A model generated the notes under the pieces. That model was not told the DNA's origin, ran no database searches, and saw only the letters and a list, made by a program, of their open reading frames with translations. From assembly GCF_002575655.3 (NCBI RefSeq), contig NC_053040.3, positions 351,483,267-351,547,266 of the forward strand: 64,000 bases of DNA. The letters are read 5' to 3'. A program made the translations under genes and the position numbers. Of the stretch, positions 1-12,519 are shown piece after piece. This stretch comes from Aegilops tauschii subsp. strangulata (Eukaryota; Streptophyta; Magnoliopsida; Poales; Poaceae). The stretch's first letter is position 1. Each line of letters opens with the position of its first letter.

Positions 1-2304
1 ACTCTAAGCAATAGCAGGCATGACAAACAAGCATGAATGAGTAGGCACATCAAGGCTCAAACAACTCCTACTCATGCTAGTGGGTTTCATCTATTTACTG
101 TGGCAATGACAGGTCAAGCAGAGGAAAGGGGTTCAACTACCACAACATGTAACAATTGAATCGCTGTTGTCCTAATGCAGTAAAAGAGAGCAGGAGCGAG
201 AGAGTGGGATTGTATTGGAATGAACAAGGGGGTTTTGCTTGCCCGGCACTTCTGAAGATAGTATAGCTCTTCATCGGTGTCATCGATCACGTCGTCGGAA
301 ACATCGTCTACTAAGAGGGAACAACCACCGGCAAACACAAAAGGAACCACAATCAATGCAATGCACATTCATATGAATGATATGTCATATCAAGTACTGA
401 ATTGACCTAGTGCAACAGTTAGTCATATTCATTGAAGTGGAATTCAAACCTATAGCAAATTCCAGCTCCAAAACTAATTACCATTTATTCCATAATCATG
501 AATTGTCCTATTCAGTGAGGTTACCTTGTTCAAATATGCCTGAAAGTACCATATTCAGATTCTTTGGATTTTTCTGATCATTTTTTGTATATAAATTATT
601 TCATTCTGAGCTACGGTTGAATTTCTACGAATTTTAGAAGTTTAGGACAATTTCTGAAATTTCCTGGATTATTTTTAATCCAGAAAATGATTTACTGCGT
701 CAGGCTGATGTCAGTGTGACGTCAGCAGGTCAACGCCGGTCAGCCAGGTCAAACCTGACCTATGGGACCCACGTGGCAGTGTCAACACTAATTAACAGGG
801 TTAATTAGCGTTATGTTAATCCTAACTAAACTGCCTGTGGGGTCCGGACCCACTAGTCAGTGAGTCAGAGGGCTAATTAAGTTTAATTATAAACTTAACC
901 CAATGTTAGTACCGATGGGGCCCACATGGCGATTACCCAGGGGGGTCAACCCTGGTTAACTCGGGTCAAACCCGCCGGCGTTTAGCCGCCGGCGAGGTCA
1001 GCGGCGTTCTTGTGCCTCGGGTTTCCTCTACGGGGCACCGTTCGATGCGTCGTTGGGCTCTACGGAGAGCTAGCACGATGGCGCGTCAGATGGTGGTGGT
1101 TTCCGGGCCTAGGGCGGCCGGTGTCAACGGTGGCGAGGTCATCCGCGGCAGCCGGAGTCCGGACACGCACGGGTTCGGTGTTCCGGTGCACGGCAGGACC
1201 AGCTGGTGGTTGGGGTCGTCTCCTAGGAGCAACCCGAGCATGATGACGCGCCCAGGCGCAAGCTACGGCGTTTGTAGCCACGACGGCGACATGGCCGGCG
1301 AGCGTGAGCTCTCGGCTCCGGCGAAAAGCACGGCTAGAGGAAGGGTTGGAGAGGGGAAACAAGGGGGAAACAACGGAGGCTCACAGAGGGGTCGAACGGA
1401 GTCGAGGTCGAGGTCGAGGAAGTCCTGGACGGCACGAATCGAACGACGGCGATCACCGGACAGAGGCAGTGATGAGGACGGCGGGGACGACGTTGCAGGG
1501 CTCCTGCGGTCGCGTGCGTCGGGTGTGTAGCTCCACGGGGTCGTGGCGGAGCTCGGGGACGCGGAGATGGAGCGAGGGAGTGGCTGGCCGCGGTGGTTCT
1601 CGGCGGTGTGGCCATGGTGGCTTCGGCCATGAGGGAGAGCGAGGGAGCGAGACGAAGAGAGGACCAGAGAAAGAGGGGGGTCCGTGGCTGTCTCCGTGGC
1701 GCTCGGAGAGAGCCTCGGGGGCGTGAGGCAGGCAGGGAGGAGGTGGCGGCCTCAGCGCGCGCCGTGCCCGCCTTGAAGACGACTGGCACTTGCCAGGTGG
1801 GTGGGCCGGCTGGAGGAGCTGGGCCAGGTAAGGCAGGTGAGTTCTGCTCTGTTTTATTTTTCTATTTTGTTTCTTTTATTTATTTATTTGCCACTATTTA
1901 AATTCAAAATAGAATTCAAACTCATGCCAAATCTTTCTGAAATATTTTATGTTGCATATATGGACCTAGCCACATGCCCATAAATTATCTCAGGAGCATT
2001 TGAAGATATATTCTAGTTATATGATATAAATTCAAATTCAAAATACAATATGATTTAACATCAGTGCCCAAAATTATTCTTTAAAAATGCTCATTATTTT
2101 TGGTTTGGATCAAGACCATTGCCAAAAATATCAAACATCAATGAAGAGCATTTTGGGAACATTGGATGCATTTTCCAGGGTTATTTGCCCTTCTTTTAAT
2201 TAAATTTTGAGGCTTTAAAATTTCCTTAGCTCAGCTTTTAGAAATTAGACATGATGCATGGATGCAATGCCACTAATTACAAGCATTATTCTAGGTCTAT
2301 GACA
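1..2304 (-). repeat. 3' LTR (element orientation), cut by window start
   Basis: Bases 251-1855 match 7343-8966. The LTR ends ...TCTATGACA at 2304. The block at about 960-1800 is GC-rich and open in several frames on both strands, but those frames are in LTR sequence and show no domain, so they are not annotated. Bases 1-250 have no counterpart in the right LTR because of a deletion there. Bases 1856-2304 are AT-rich LTR sequence missing from the truncated right copy. Confidence 0.8.
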
Positions 2305-2317
2305 ACTCACCCCCACT
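2305..2317 (-). other. Polypurine tract of the long-LTR element
   Basis: Read on the minus strand this is AGTGGGGGTGAGT, lying directly against the LTR terminus. It sets the element's orientation together with the primer-binding site at 6017-6028. Confidence 0.65.
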
Positions 2318-4285
2318 AAACAAGAATCTCATCTCAAGATTCAAGACGTGAGGTAAGGAGACAGAGGGGACACAAAACTACACAATCTTCATGATCCAGC
2401 TGTCCTTCTCGGAGATGTTGATTCATGGCATCATATTGATCTTGACGTATTTGCCTTCGGGAACTTCATCCAACACGATGACGACAGAAAGAAACTTTAC
2501 TGGAAACGATCTTCTTGAGATCGGGCAACTCAAGATTGACTCATGGAGTGAGACGTAAGAACACCTCTTGAGTTGAGACTCGAAACACACATCAAGAGGG
2601 AAGGAAAGAAATAGATAATGAAGGTTTAATTTGGTAGGCAATAATTCCACGCTTAAGATGATGGTGCATGGTTTCAAGATTGCGAGGAAATAATTGCCAT
2701 GATTCCATAACGGGGCACCTTAGGGAAGGTGACTCATAGAATTTTCCCCTTAAGTGGCAAAAGAATTACTTTGATCCATAGATCATTGAAACTCTTCGTA
2801 GCAGCCTGAGGCAATTCAAAATTGATCATTTGAAGGAATTCGAAAGAATGTCATACCCAGTTTGGAACGGAAACTACGGTTATAGAACAACTCGGCAAAA
2901 AGGAAGGCACATTCTAATTGATACCGAGGATATAAGTGTGTGAGCGTGCTCTCAAGAATTTGAGCAGTTCCGTATTCATCAAGGTTTTACCAACATCTGT
3001 GCCGAGGATCCAGGAAACACATCATACTACCATGATGAATAATGATGGAGGATGCAGATGCAAAGAAAGATAACACTTTCTCAAATTTCACCATGACTGG
3101 GCCCAGGGAACAAAATCTGGATGATCGACCGAGAGACATTTAGCACTCCGCTTCTAATGTTCTCCTTGATGTTCTACATACCACAGTCATACATAAAGCA
3201 TTAATGTGGCCATCAAGTATAGGTCGGACTTCGGGAAGACAAAGGATCCATAAGGAACAACTTCTAGAATAAGTCGCACGAAATCCTCATGGAGAGAACG
3301 ATCAAATTGCTTAATCAAGATACTACAATAATAGATCTTCCGGCTAGGTGTGTCGGCCAGAACATCAACCTTGTCGAGACCTACATCATAGATCTTAGAA
3401 AAGTTCCAACCATCATATATGCCTGAGATTCAGATCTGGTTGGGAACGGGATATTTTAGACAGCGTGTCTGGAAAAGAAAATTAGCAACACAAACCAATG
3501 AGATGACGTTGCAAGATTCTTGGGAAATGAACTACGGTAGCAAGCTCCAAAGCATGAGCGGGTTCTGCTACACACATGTGAACACGTTGTCCCAGACAAG
3601 CATGACCACATAGTAGTCTTACAATAAAACACTACCGAGTTCAGGTGGGGAACCATCATTGAAGATAACGAAGTCTTGTGCATGTCCGTCTGGGCCCTTC
3701 GGGAATGGCAGTTGAACTTCTTATCCATGAACAAATCAATCAGTGGCTTTGTGTACTAGGAGATACATATGGAATGAAGGTAGCAAGCCTTTCAAACCAT
3801 AGCATACTTCGCACATGCATGGCTGACTTGGGATGGTACCAGAGGAAACAAAAACAATCTTTCTCGAACTCACGGCGGCAACTTGCACCAAATGCACGTG
3901 AATCAGAGAAAGTCACTTCTTTCATCCAACATATGCTTCATGAGCGGGACATGAAGATAATGCTTTTTAGAAGTTTCCAACACTAGCTGGATGTTCAACA
4001 TGAATCATGGAGATCATAAAAATGTTGTCAATGGGCTCAACTACAATTTATCAAGATTTCCATATCGATGGAATTCCATAACTATGTGAACAAAGTAATA
4101 GCATTGGTCAGACCCAAAAGATATAATGGTGTATGCTCGACAACCGCGAGTAAGACAACACTACAAACATCGTTGGTTCTGATTTGATTTGACGATAGCC
4201 CATACGCAATCAAAGATTTGGGTAGGACAATAGGTCCAACAATTGATCACGCGGACCAATCAATGAAGATATCATCTTTCTTCAA

Positions 4286-4302
4286 CACACACACACACAC
4301 AC
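4286..4302. repeat. (CA)8 microsatellite
   Basis: Uninterrupted alternating AC run within the internal region of the long-LTR element. Confidence 0.9.
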
Positions 4303-6016
4303 AAAGATATCCCTTTGGAATGAACTAAGTAAGGCAAAGCTTTTATCTTCCAACTCTCCAAGTTGTTGTTTAGCTTAGCCAACTAGCTGAGGGGTATCCA
4401 ACACAGATTCTTGGAGAAGGGGTGGTTTATAGGAAACGAACTTGATCACAAACTCAACATAGCGGTCAGGTAACAACCTGGTAATACTTCCGAGAAGATA
4501 TTCGGAACATCACGAACCACCGATATGTTACTAAGCTTGAGAACAATCTTGCTTTTCAGAGTAAGACGATATGATCAAATAAGCAAGGGATTGAATAATC
4601 CTAACTCATTGATCGAAGAGTGCACCAGAATTAAGGACTAGGTAGCACAATCTATCTAAGAATGATGATTCAATAACCAACACGCTAAGAATGAAATTAT
4701 TGTCCATTAACTACCAAGCAACGGAGTTGCTAGGAGTATTGATTTCACACATCACGATTCACTTGTCGGCATTCTGGTTACAATAACACGGGAACCGAGG
4801 AATGAACAATGATGGCAAGAAGTATTACTGCGTCAAGAATTCATAAGAGGTGGTGCAATTCTCATGACACTCTTGACATAAAGATGGTAACACTCCAAGG
4901 TAGAGCAGAGCAAAAGCTGTATTGGCATTTTGATCCACGGAATACAATTGCTTTGACCCAATCCTAGATATGGATGAGGTTCTGCAGTTTGTTTCTCCTA
5001 TTCATTCTGAAATAGAACGGCTTGACGGACCACAAGAATAGTACGCATCAAAGAACACGAATGCACGACATAAACTTGACTATCAACTGATAGACAAGGA
5101 TCGGAATACAACTACAGAGGGACAACTCAAAGGAACATATATCTTTATGAGTTGTGGATGCATAGGTTAGTATGTCGAACAAATTCAACATATTTCTTCC
5201 GGATAACCCATGCAGAAAGGTAGAACTGGCAGATTCACAATATAACGGAGAACTCATCAAGAGCACTTTGGTTGCGATCTTTTGGTTCAACAGAACTTCT
5301 GCCATATGCAGTTCATTGTATTTGGAAGAAGGAAATACCACGAACCTCGAGGACTATCACAAAGGTTACTAATATCCTAAAGGAACTAGAAAACACTATC
5401 AACATGAAGTAAGTAGGGTGAATCTCGGGTTCAAGAACCCAGGAATAGAATGCCTACTAACTAAATAACATCACGAGATGCTTTCGAGAATGATGGCCAG
5501 AATCATCACACTGGGAACACCAAACATGGCTAGATTACTATCTCTAAGATACCCTAGTGTCATAATAACAACTCCAACATATATGTCGAGGCAATAGAGT
5601 ACCTCAACTCACCGATTAGTATGGTTAATCTGGCCCAAGGGGACATCGAAATCAGCGAGGTAAGATTTGCAAATGCATCAGATTGTTTAGAAACCTGGGA
5701 TGACTCGGACAGCATAACGGCTGTAAATGCTCAAAGGCCAGCTAAGAACATACGGAAGTAGTAGAAACTAAGCTGAGACTTGAATCCAACAATCCTATAA
5801 GTATACGGATTAGTAACACGTGATCCTGATAGAAAGATGAGAAGCCTAGTTCTTAATCCCCGTAGAAAAGAAGAGGTTGACTCAGATCAGAAGGGCATAA
5901 GGTAAAGGAGTAAAGAGAGCCTTACGTTCCCTTCCACAATCAATTCCCTTACATAACTAAAGCATTTCTAGACTCGACTTCGACCAGTTTGGCTTGGTAA
6001 TCCTACATGCAGTCAG

Positions 6017-6028
6017 GCTCTGATACCA
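6017..6028 (-). other. Primer-binding site, initiator tRNA-Met
   Basis: The minus strand reads TGGTATCAGAGC, the usual plant initiator-Met primer-binding sequence, 4 nt from the LTR start at 6033. Confidence 0.85.
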
Positions 6029-6032
6029 AACC

Positions 6033-8966
6033 TGTCAGGACCCCGATTCTAAGTCACACCGATCTAGCATGTAACACACAATATCACTTTGCGGCCTCAC
6101 GCATGGTATTCCCACGGGTGCCACCTTACCTGGCCCGGGACCGTTTGCGCCTTTTGGCTCACGTATATGATAGTGTCGCTAGCATCCATATGACAGAGAA
6201 CCCGGGCCGACATGACTAGTCGTGAACCCAAAGTGGCGCTAACTTACGGGGAAGGGCATACATGAACCAGCATCGAACGTGTCGGTCATCAGCGTGTGAA
6301 TCCAGGCTGTAGCAACTGGGCTAACGGGACTCCGGGAACCCGGGCTGTAGCAGGCTAGCAGGACTCCGGAAGTCACCGCGTGACATTTCCCCGAAGGGAC
6401 AGACACAGGACCGAAGTGGATCACATGCCGGCCAGTCTAATTGTTCCAGAGCAATAGTAACTAGGCTAGCAGGACTCCGGTAAACCGGGCTATAGCAGAC
6501 TACCATGGCTCAGTGGAAGCACTAGACTACATTTCCCCATAAGAGAGGCTACCAAGGATAGACAACTAGGTTGTCGGATCCCACACATACCAAGCATTTC
6601 AAAATCATACACACAATATGCTCGATATGTGCAAATACAACATGGCATCACAACAAGACTCTACGACTCAGAGTATTTATTCAATAGGCTCCGAAGAGTC
6701 AAGTATTACAAACATGGGTCTCATGACCCAACATACAGAGCATACAAGCAACAAGCACATGCGGAAGCTTAACTTGTCTGAGTACAGACAACTACAAATG
6801 AAGAAGGCTGAGAAGCCTGACTATCTACAAGACCCTCCCAAGGGTACAAGATCGTAGCTGAGGTAACAAGCTATACGTCGAAGTCCACGCGGAACTACTA
6901 GCGAGACTGAAGTCTCTCTGCAAAACATAAAATAAGCAAACGTGAGTACAAATGTACCCAGCAAGACTTACATCAGAACTATCTACATATGCATCGGTAT
7001 CAACAAAGGGTGGTGGATTTTAACTACAGCAAGCCAGCTTTGACTCGGTGGCTATCCTGAACTACGACTGCAAGTAACTCTTTTGAGGTGGCGCACACGA
7101 GTCCACATATTCACCATAACAATACACCACTATGGATCCGCTCCCGTCTCCCTACAAGAACGCCATCCATAGCACTCACGCTTATCTTGCGAGTTTTAGA
7201 GTATCCACTTTCACTTGTCTATGAACTGTACAGGCAACCCAGAAGTCCTTTACCGTGGACACGGCTATTCGAATAGATGATGTTAACCCTGCAGGGGTGT
7301 ACTTCTTCAGACACGCTGTCGCCACTTACCACCATGTACACGTCTGAAGATAGTATAGCTCTTCATCGGTGTCATCGATCACGTCGTCGGAAACATCGTC
7401 TACTAAGAGGGAACAACCACCGGCAAACACAAAAGGAACCACAATCAATGCAATGCACATTCATATGAATGATATGTCATATCAAGTACTGAATTGACCT
7501 AGTGCAACAGTTAGTCATATTCATTGAAGTGGAATTCAAACCTATAGCAAATTCCAGCTCCAAAACTAATTACCATTTATTCCATAATCATGAATTGTCC
7601 TTTTCAGTGAGGTTAACTTGTTCAAATATGCATGAAAATTCCATATTCAGATTCTTTGGATTTTTCTGATCATTTTTCATATATAAATTATTTCATTCTG
7701 AGCTGCGGTTGAATTTCTACGAATTTTAGAAGTTTAGGACAATTTCTGAAATTTCCTGGATTATTTTTAATCCAGAAAATGATTTACTGCGTCAGCCTGA
7801 TGTCAGTGTGACGTCAGCAGGTCAACGCCGGTCAGCCAGGTCAAACCTGACCTATGGGACCCACGTGGCAGTGTCAACACTAATTAACAGGGTTAATTAG
7901 CGTTATGTTAATCCTAACTAAACTGCCTGTGGGGTCCGGACCCACTAGTCAGTGAGTCAGAGGGCTAATTAAGTTTAATTATAAACTTAACCCAATGTTA
8001 GTACCGATGGGGCCCACATGGCGATTACCCAGGGGGGTCAACCCTGGTTAACTCGGGTCAAACCCGCCGGCTTTTAGCCGCCGGCGAGGTCAGCGGCGCT
8101 CTTGTGCCTCGGGTTTCCTCTACGGGGCACCGTTCGATGCGCCGTTGGGCTCTACGGAGAGCTAGCACGATGGCGCGTCGGATGGTGGTGGTTTCCGGGC
8201 CTGGGGTGGCCGGTGTCAACGGCGGCGAGGTCATCCGCGGCGGCCGGAGTCCGGACACGCACGGGTTCGGTGTTCCGGTGCACGGCGGGACCAGCTGGTG
8301 GTTAGGGTCGTCTCCTAGGAGCAACCCGAGCACGATAACGCGCCCAGACGCAAGCTACGGCGTCTGTAGCCACGACGGCAACATGGCCGGCGGGCGTGAG
8401 CTCTCGGCTTCGGCGAAAAGCACGGCTAGAGGAAGGGTTGGAGAGGGGAAACAAGGGGGAACGACGGAGGATCATAGAGGCGTCGAACGGAGTCGAGGTC
8501 GGGGAAGCCCTGGACGGCACGAATCGAACGACGGCGATCACTGGACAGAGGCGGCGATGAGGACGGCGGGGACGACATTGCAGGGCTTCTGCAATCGCGT
8601 GCGTCGGGTGTGTAGCTCCACGGGGTCGTGGCGGAGCTCGGGGACGCGGAGATGGAGCGAGGGAGTGGCTGGCCGCAGTGGTTCTCGGCGGTGTGGCCAT
8701 GGCGGCTTCGGCCATGAGGGAGAGCGAGGGAGCGAGAGGGAGAGAGAACCAGAGAAAGAGGGGGGTCCGTGGCCGTCTCCGTGGCGCTGGGAGAGAGCCT
8801 CGGGGGCGTGAGGCAGGCAGGGAGGAGGTGGCGGCCTCAGCGCGCGCTGTGCCTGCCTTCGCCTCTGCCTACTGGCAGAGGTTGAAGACGACTAGCACTT
8901 GCCAGGTGGGCTGGGCCGGCTAGAGGAGCTGGGCCAGGTAAGTCAGGTGAGTTTCTGCTCTGTTTT
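6033..8966 (-). repeat. 5' LTR (element orientation), internally deleted and truncated
   Basis: Begins TGTCAGGACC at 6033. Homology to the left LTR starts abruptly at 7343 (left counterpart 251) and stops at 8966 (left counterpart 1855). The sequence just before 7343 does not match bases 1-250, so a block has been lost at 7342/7343. The last ~450 bp, including the CA terminus, are missing. Bases 8100-8810 contain overlapping open frames on both strands, as in the other LTR copy; these are LTR sequence, not genes. Confidence 0.8.
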
Positions 8967-10110
8967 GCAGTTTAAGTTTATATTAGCCAACTATGATATT
9001 CTATGTAAATCCTTTTAGATGATTATCATTAAGTTAGGCTAATGATATCCTACATAGAATTAGGATATAAGCTAGCACATCCGCGTGATGCGTCTGCAGA
9101 TTTTTATTGATCCGTGAATATTTAAAAAAACTGGAAATGAACCTATGAACATGTGTACGCTAGCTAGCCTCACATGTCGGCTGGTCCAGAAGAAACCAGC
9201 CGCGTCGGTGGCGCTTCTCCAGCCTGGATTCGTCGCTCGCAGAGGTTATCTCCTCATCTTCTCTTCAGTAATCCACATCCCCCGACCTACCCAGATACCA
9301 CGACCTCCCTGCATCTACCCGCATCGCTCGCAGCCCGGGGACACGCCGCCGGATCTCCCGCACCACCGGGCCATCCATGGCGCGGGCTCCACACCCGCTC
9401 CCCCCGGACCCCTCGCTTCCCCCTGGCCATGGTGCGGGCCACGCTCCACGATAGGCTCCTCTGCAGAGGAGCGACACCGATTGGGCGGCCATGCTCATGC
9501 CCCAGCACCGGCCGTCCCGGTGCGAGTCCTGATTTTCAGTATTCAGATTTTGGCTCTCTTCCCTCCTTGTCTAGGCATCCGATGCTGCTTTTTATTTGTT
9601 CGTGACTTTCCTCACAACCCAACCTTTGCGGGTCAGCTTCAGCATTTGCGGTTGGTGATGCATCGCATCTTTCTTCACTTTTGTAAGATATAAACATGAC
9701 CCATATCTCACCCTCTTTTCCTGGCTTGTTGAGTCCCACAACTCCGAAGGTATATAAGTTGCTAGGATTTGATTTAAAAGAGCAGGGTGGGACTAATTTT
9801 AAGCAAACTCTGTTTGCCTCAGCCATAATAGAGGGGAGGGGAAGGCAGGCGCGAGGTCCAACTTGTAGCAGCCCATAACAAATATTCTGGCCCATTACTT
9901 ACAAAGCTACAAGCGAACAGACGAAAATTACGGCAGCGAAGGACGACGTACAAAACTAACAAGGACGTGCGGATCCCAAATTAGTACCACCTCGTTTATA
10001 TTACGATTTTGTCTATACAAATCATAAAAGCGTATTATGACATGAGAAGAAAGCGTGTTGTGACGGTGAACCCACGGAGTCAATCCGTGCTTTATTATTA
10101 GGGAAAGACT
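8967..10110. other. Unassigned sequence between two truncated retrotransposons
   Basis: This stretch joins the broken end of the long-LTR element to the broken 5' end of the copia element. Bases 8985-9070 contain a loose palindrome around a CTATG/CATAG core. Bases 9170-9535 are GC-rich and proline/arginine-coding in several frames, like a grass first exon or 5' leader, but I recognise no protein. Bases 9536-9895 are open on the minus strand for 119 codons, with no motif I recognise. It may be a captured gene fragment or low-copy host DNA. Confidence 0.4.
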
Positions 10111-10202
10111 TGGTGTTTGCGTTCAGCATGAATATGATTTGATCATGTTTACTGCAATACGGTTATTCATTTACGTCAGAGAATAATTGTTGTTCTGCTT
10201 AC

Positions 10203-11396
10203 ATGAATAAAACCTTCTATGGTCATACACCCAATGTAAATGGTTTATTGAATCTTGATCGTAGTGATACACATATTCATAATATTGATGCCAAAAGATG
10301 CAAAGTTGATAATGATAGTGAAACATACTTATGGCACTGCCGTTTAGGTCATATTGGTGTAAAGGGCATGAAGAAACTCCATACAGATGGACTTTTGGAA
10401 TCACTTGATTATGAATCATTTGATACTTGTGAACCATGCCTGATGGGCAAGATGACTAAAACTCCGTTCTCCGGAACAATGGAGCGATCTAATGACTTAT
10501 TGGAAATAATACATACCGAAGTATGCGGTCCGATGAGTATTGAGGCACGCGGCAGGTACCATTATTTTCTGAACTTTAGAGATGATTTGAGTAGGTATGG
10601 GTATATCTACTTAATGAAACACAAGTCTGAAACATTTGAAAAGTTCAAAGAATTTCAGAGTGAAGTGGAGAATCATCGTAATAAGAAAATAAAGTTTCTA
10701 CGATATGATCACGGAGGCGAATATTTGAGTTACGAGTTTGGCCTTCATTTAAAACAATGTGGAATTGTTTCACAACTCACGCCACCTGGAACACCAAGCG
10801 TAATGGTGTGTCCAAACGTCGTAACCATACTTTATTGGATATGGTGCGTTCTATGAGTCTCTTACTGATTTACCACTATCGTCCTGGGGTTATGCATTAG
10901 AGACAACCGCATTCACGTTAAATAGGGCACCGTCTAAATACGTTGAGACGACACCGTATGAACTGTGGTTTGGCAAGAAACCTAAGCTGTCGTTTCTTAA
11001 AGTTTGGGGTTCCGACACTTATGTCAAAAGGCTTCAGCCAGATAAGCTTGAACCCAAATCGGAGAAGTGTGTCTTCATAGGATACCCTAAGGAAACAATT
11101 GGGTACACCTTCTACCACAGATCCGAAGGCAAGATCTTTGCTGCCGAGAATGGAACCTTTCTAGAGAAGGAGTTTCTTTCGAAAGAAGTGAGTGGGAGGG
11201 AAGTAGAACTTGATGAGGTAATTGTACCTTCTCTCGAATTGGAAAGTAGAACATCAGTGAAATCCGTTCCCGTGATGCCTACACCTACTAAAGAGGAAGC
11301 TAATGATGATGATCATGAAACTTCGGATCAATTTACTACTGGACCTCGTAGGTTGAACAGAGCATGTTCCGCACCAGAGTGGTACGGTAATCCTGT
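10203..11396 (+). pseudogene. Copia pol remnant: GAG-pre-integrase and integrase core
   Basis: In an intact element this part of the polyprotein inserts the cDNA into host DNA. Bases 10203-10856 are open for 217 codons: the GAG-pre-integrase segment has YLWHCRLGHIG (around residues 47-57) and CEPCLMGKM, followed by the integrase core with HTEVCGP, DDLSRYGYIYL and DHGGEYLSYEF. The first catalytic aspartate of the usual HTDVCGP motif is glutamate here. After LTPPGTP the frame shifts by single-base losses near 10795 and 10856. The later blocks TTPYELWFGKKPKLSFLKVWG and VGYTFYHR/EFLSKEV are still recognisable in other frames up to EWYGNPVL at 11396, where the nested element interrupts. Inactive. 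Confidence 0.88.
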
Positions 11397-11401
11397 CCTG
11401 G
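11397..11401 (+). other. Target-site duplication CCTGG, left copy
   Basis: CCTGG directly before the LTR start at 11402 is repeated at 18740-18744. It lies in the copia pol frame and marks the insertion point of the nested element. Confidence 0.9.
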
Positions 11402-12337
11402 TGTCGGGGAAAATATACAGGGGCAGACATTTTCGCCTAACTCGTGCACGGACAGGCACAAGGTTGAGACCAAAGCACCAGCTCAAGTCAGAGGTCGAAG
11501 AGCCAAGAGACTTGAAGAACCAACATGCAGCTCAGAGAGACCAAGATCAAACCAAGAGAGCAAGACATCAGCAGAAGAAGGGCCTCCCTTGCCAGGCAGG
11601 CGAGCTCGGCAAGGGGCGAGGCCACCACCCGAAGCAAGCAACCAAGACTCCCCGGCAGAGCCTGCCGGGGCTCGCGGGGGCTGGAACACCCCGCCAACCA
11701 CTCAAATGTGACCCACGTCGCCAATCAGTGCGGTGTCAAGCCGCAAGATGATTAAGTGGCAGTCATTCGCCACATGGCAGCCATTTCCTACAGAGGAAAC
11801 CCACAAATGACACCCGTCCTGCGACGTGTCAAGGGAACAGGCGCGGAGCTGGAAAGAGAGCCCGGCAGGCCTTGCCGGGCAACCAGTGATGTGACGCTAA
11901 GTGGTGCATTTAATGCACCCTGTCAGCCTGCAGAGTTAGGTATGATAGCACTGTTTGCTATCATATCAGTGGATAATGACCACTTTGCCACTGTGGTGCC
12001 CCTTAATCTATAAAAGGAGGCCCATGGCACTCGTAGAAGGGGTTAGAGGGTTAGAAAGCTGACAAGCCCAAGCCACCACACGCGCGTAGTCGCTGCTGCC
12101 CCGAGGCAACCCTTGCCGGGCAAGTGTACTACGCACTACCACATCCATTTCATCATCAATCCACCAAAGCAGGAGTAGGGTCTTACGCCTCGCGGTGGCC
12201 CGAACCTGAGTAAATTGCTCGTGTGCTCTCTGTCGTGCTGCCGTGCGCCGGTCTGCTCTTTGCGCAACGCGACGTATCCCCGCCGAACCAGCAAGGGGCC
12301 ACCCGGTCCCATAGGTGGCTGCGGATATCCCACGACA
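11402..12337 (+). repeat. 5' LTR of the antisense-gene element
   Basis: 936 bp, TG...CA. Compared with the right LTR it has scattered substitutions and an extra ~17 bp near 11762-11790, which suggests an insertion that is not recent. A TATA-like TATAAAAGGAGG lies near 12010. Confidence 0.9.
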
Positions 12338-12341
12338 TCTT

Positions 12342-12359
12342 TGGCGCGCCAGGTAGGGG
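12342..12359 (+). other. Primer-binding site
   Basis: TGGCGCGCCAGGTAGGGG, 4 nt after the 5' LTR. It begins with the obligatory TGG (complement of tRNA CCA). I do not assign the tRNA. Confidence 0.7.
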
Positions 12360-12519
12360 ATCGCTTGCGCGAACCTGAAAGCGTGCGCAGCGCGCCATCT
12401 TCAGCACCTTCTCCATCTTCGACGGCGCCATCAACCGTGCGCCCGCGGCGACGCGGAAGTGAAGCAGGGGGAAGATCCACTTCTGCACCGTGTTGTCCCT
12501 CTCCAGGATTCGTGTGGCA

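Larger units (their letters stand above)
2305..6032 (-). other. Internal region of the long-LTR element, no coding capacity seen
   Basis: About 3.7 kb between the LTRs. The longest open frames are around 100 codons, lie on either strand, and show no gag zinc knuckle, protease DTGA/DSGA, RT YVDD or integrase DDE signature. I could not recover a coherent decayed polyprotein by eye. A (CA)8 microsatellite lies at 4286-4302. The length fits an internal domain that never held, or has lost, gag-pol. Confidence 0.6.
1..8966 (-). mobile_element. LTR retrotransposon with long LTRs, non-autonomous or decayed, partial
   Basis: Two direct copies of one sequence (251-1855 and 7343-8966, nearly identical by eye) flank an internal region. 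The right copy is part of a longer LTR that begins TGTCAGGACCCC at 6033. Immediately left of it, on the minus strand, is TGGTATCAGAGC (6028-6017), the primer-binding site complementary to plant initiator tRNA-Met. The left LTR ends TGACA at 2304 and is followed by a C-rich tract that is a polypurine tract on the minus strand. The element therefore reads right to left. The left LTR runs off the window. The right LTR has lost an internal block and its distal end. I find no gag, protease, integrase or RT motif, so the element is either non-autonomous or badly decayed. Superfamily not assigned; no target-site duplication can be read. Confidence 0.85.

Noticed and set aside
1012..1789. Overlapping open frames of 100-170 codons on both strands
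   Set aside because: They lie in a GC-rich LTR segment, recur in the second LTR copy with changes that do not respect codons, and show no domain.
3419..5372. Short open frames in the long-LTR element interior
   Set aside because: All are at or below about 100 codons, overlap on both strands and lack motifs.
8104..8811. 235-codon open frame on the plus strand
   Set aside because: Same LTR segment as above in the other copy; Arg/Ser/Gly-rich low-complexity translation and open frames on the opposite strand too.
9536..9895. 119-codon frame on the minus strand and 143-182-codon frames on the plus strand nearby
   Set aside because: No recognisable family, no splice or promoter context; kept only as part of an unassigned region.
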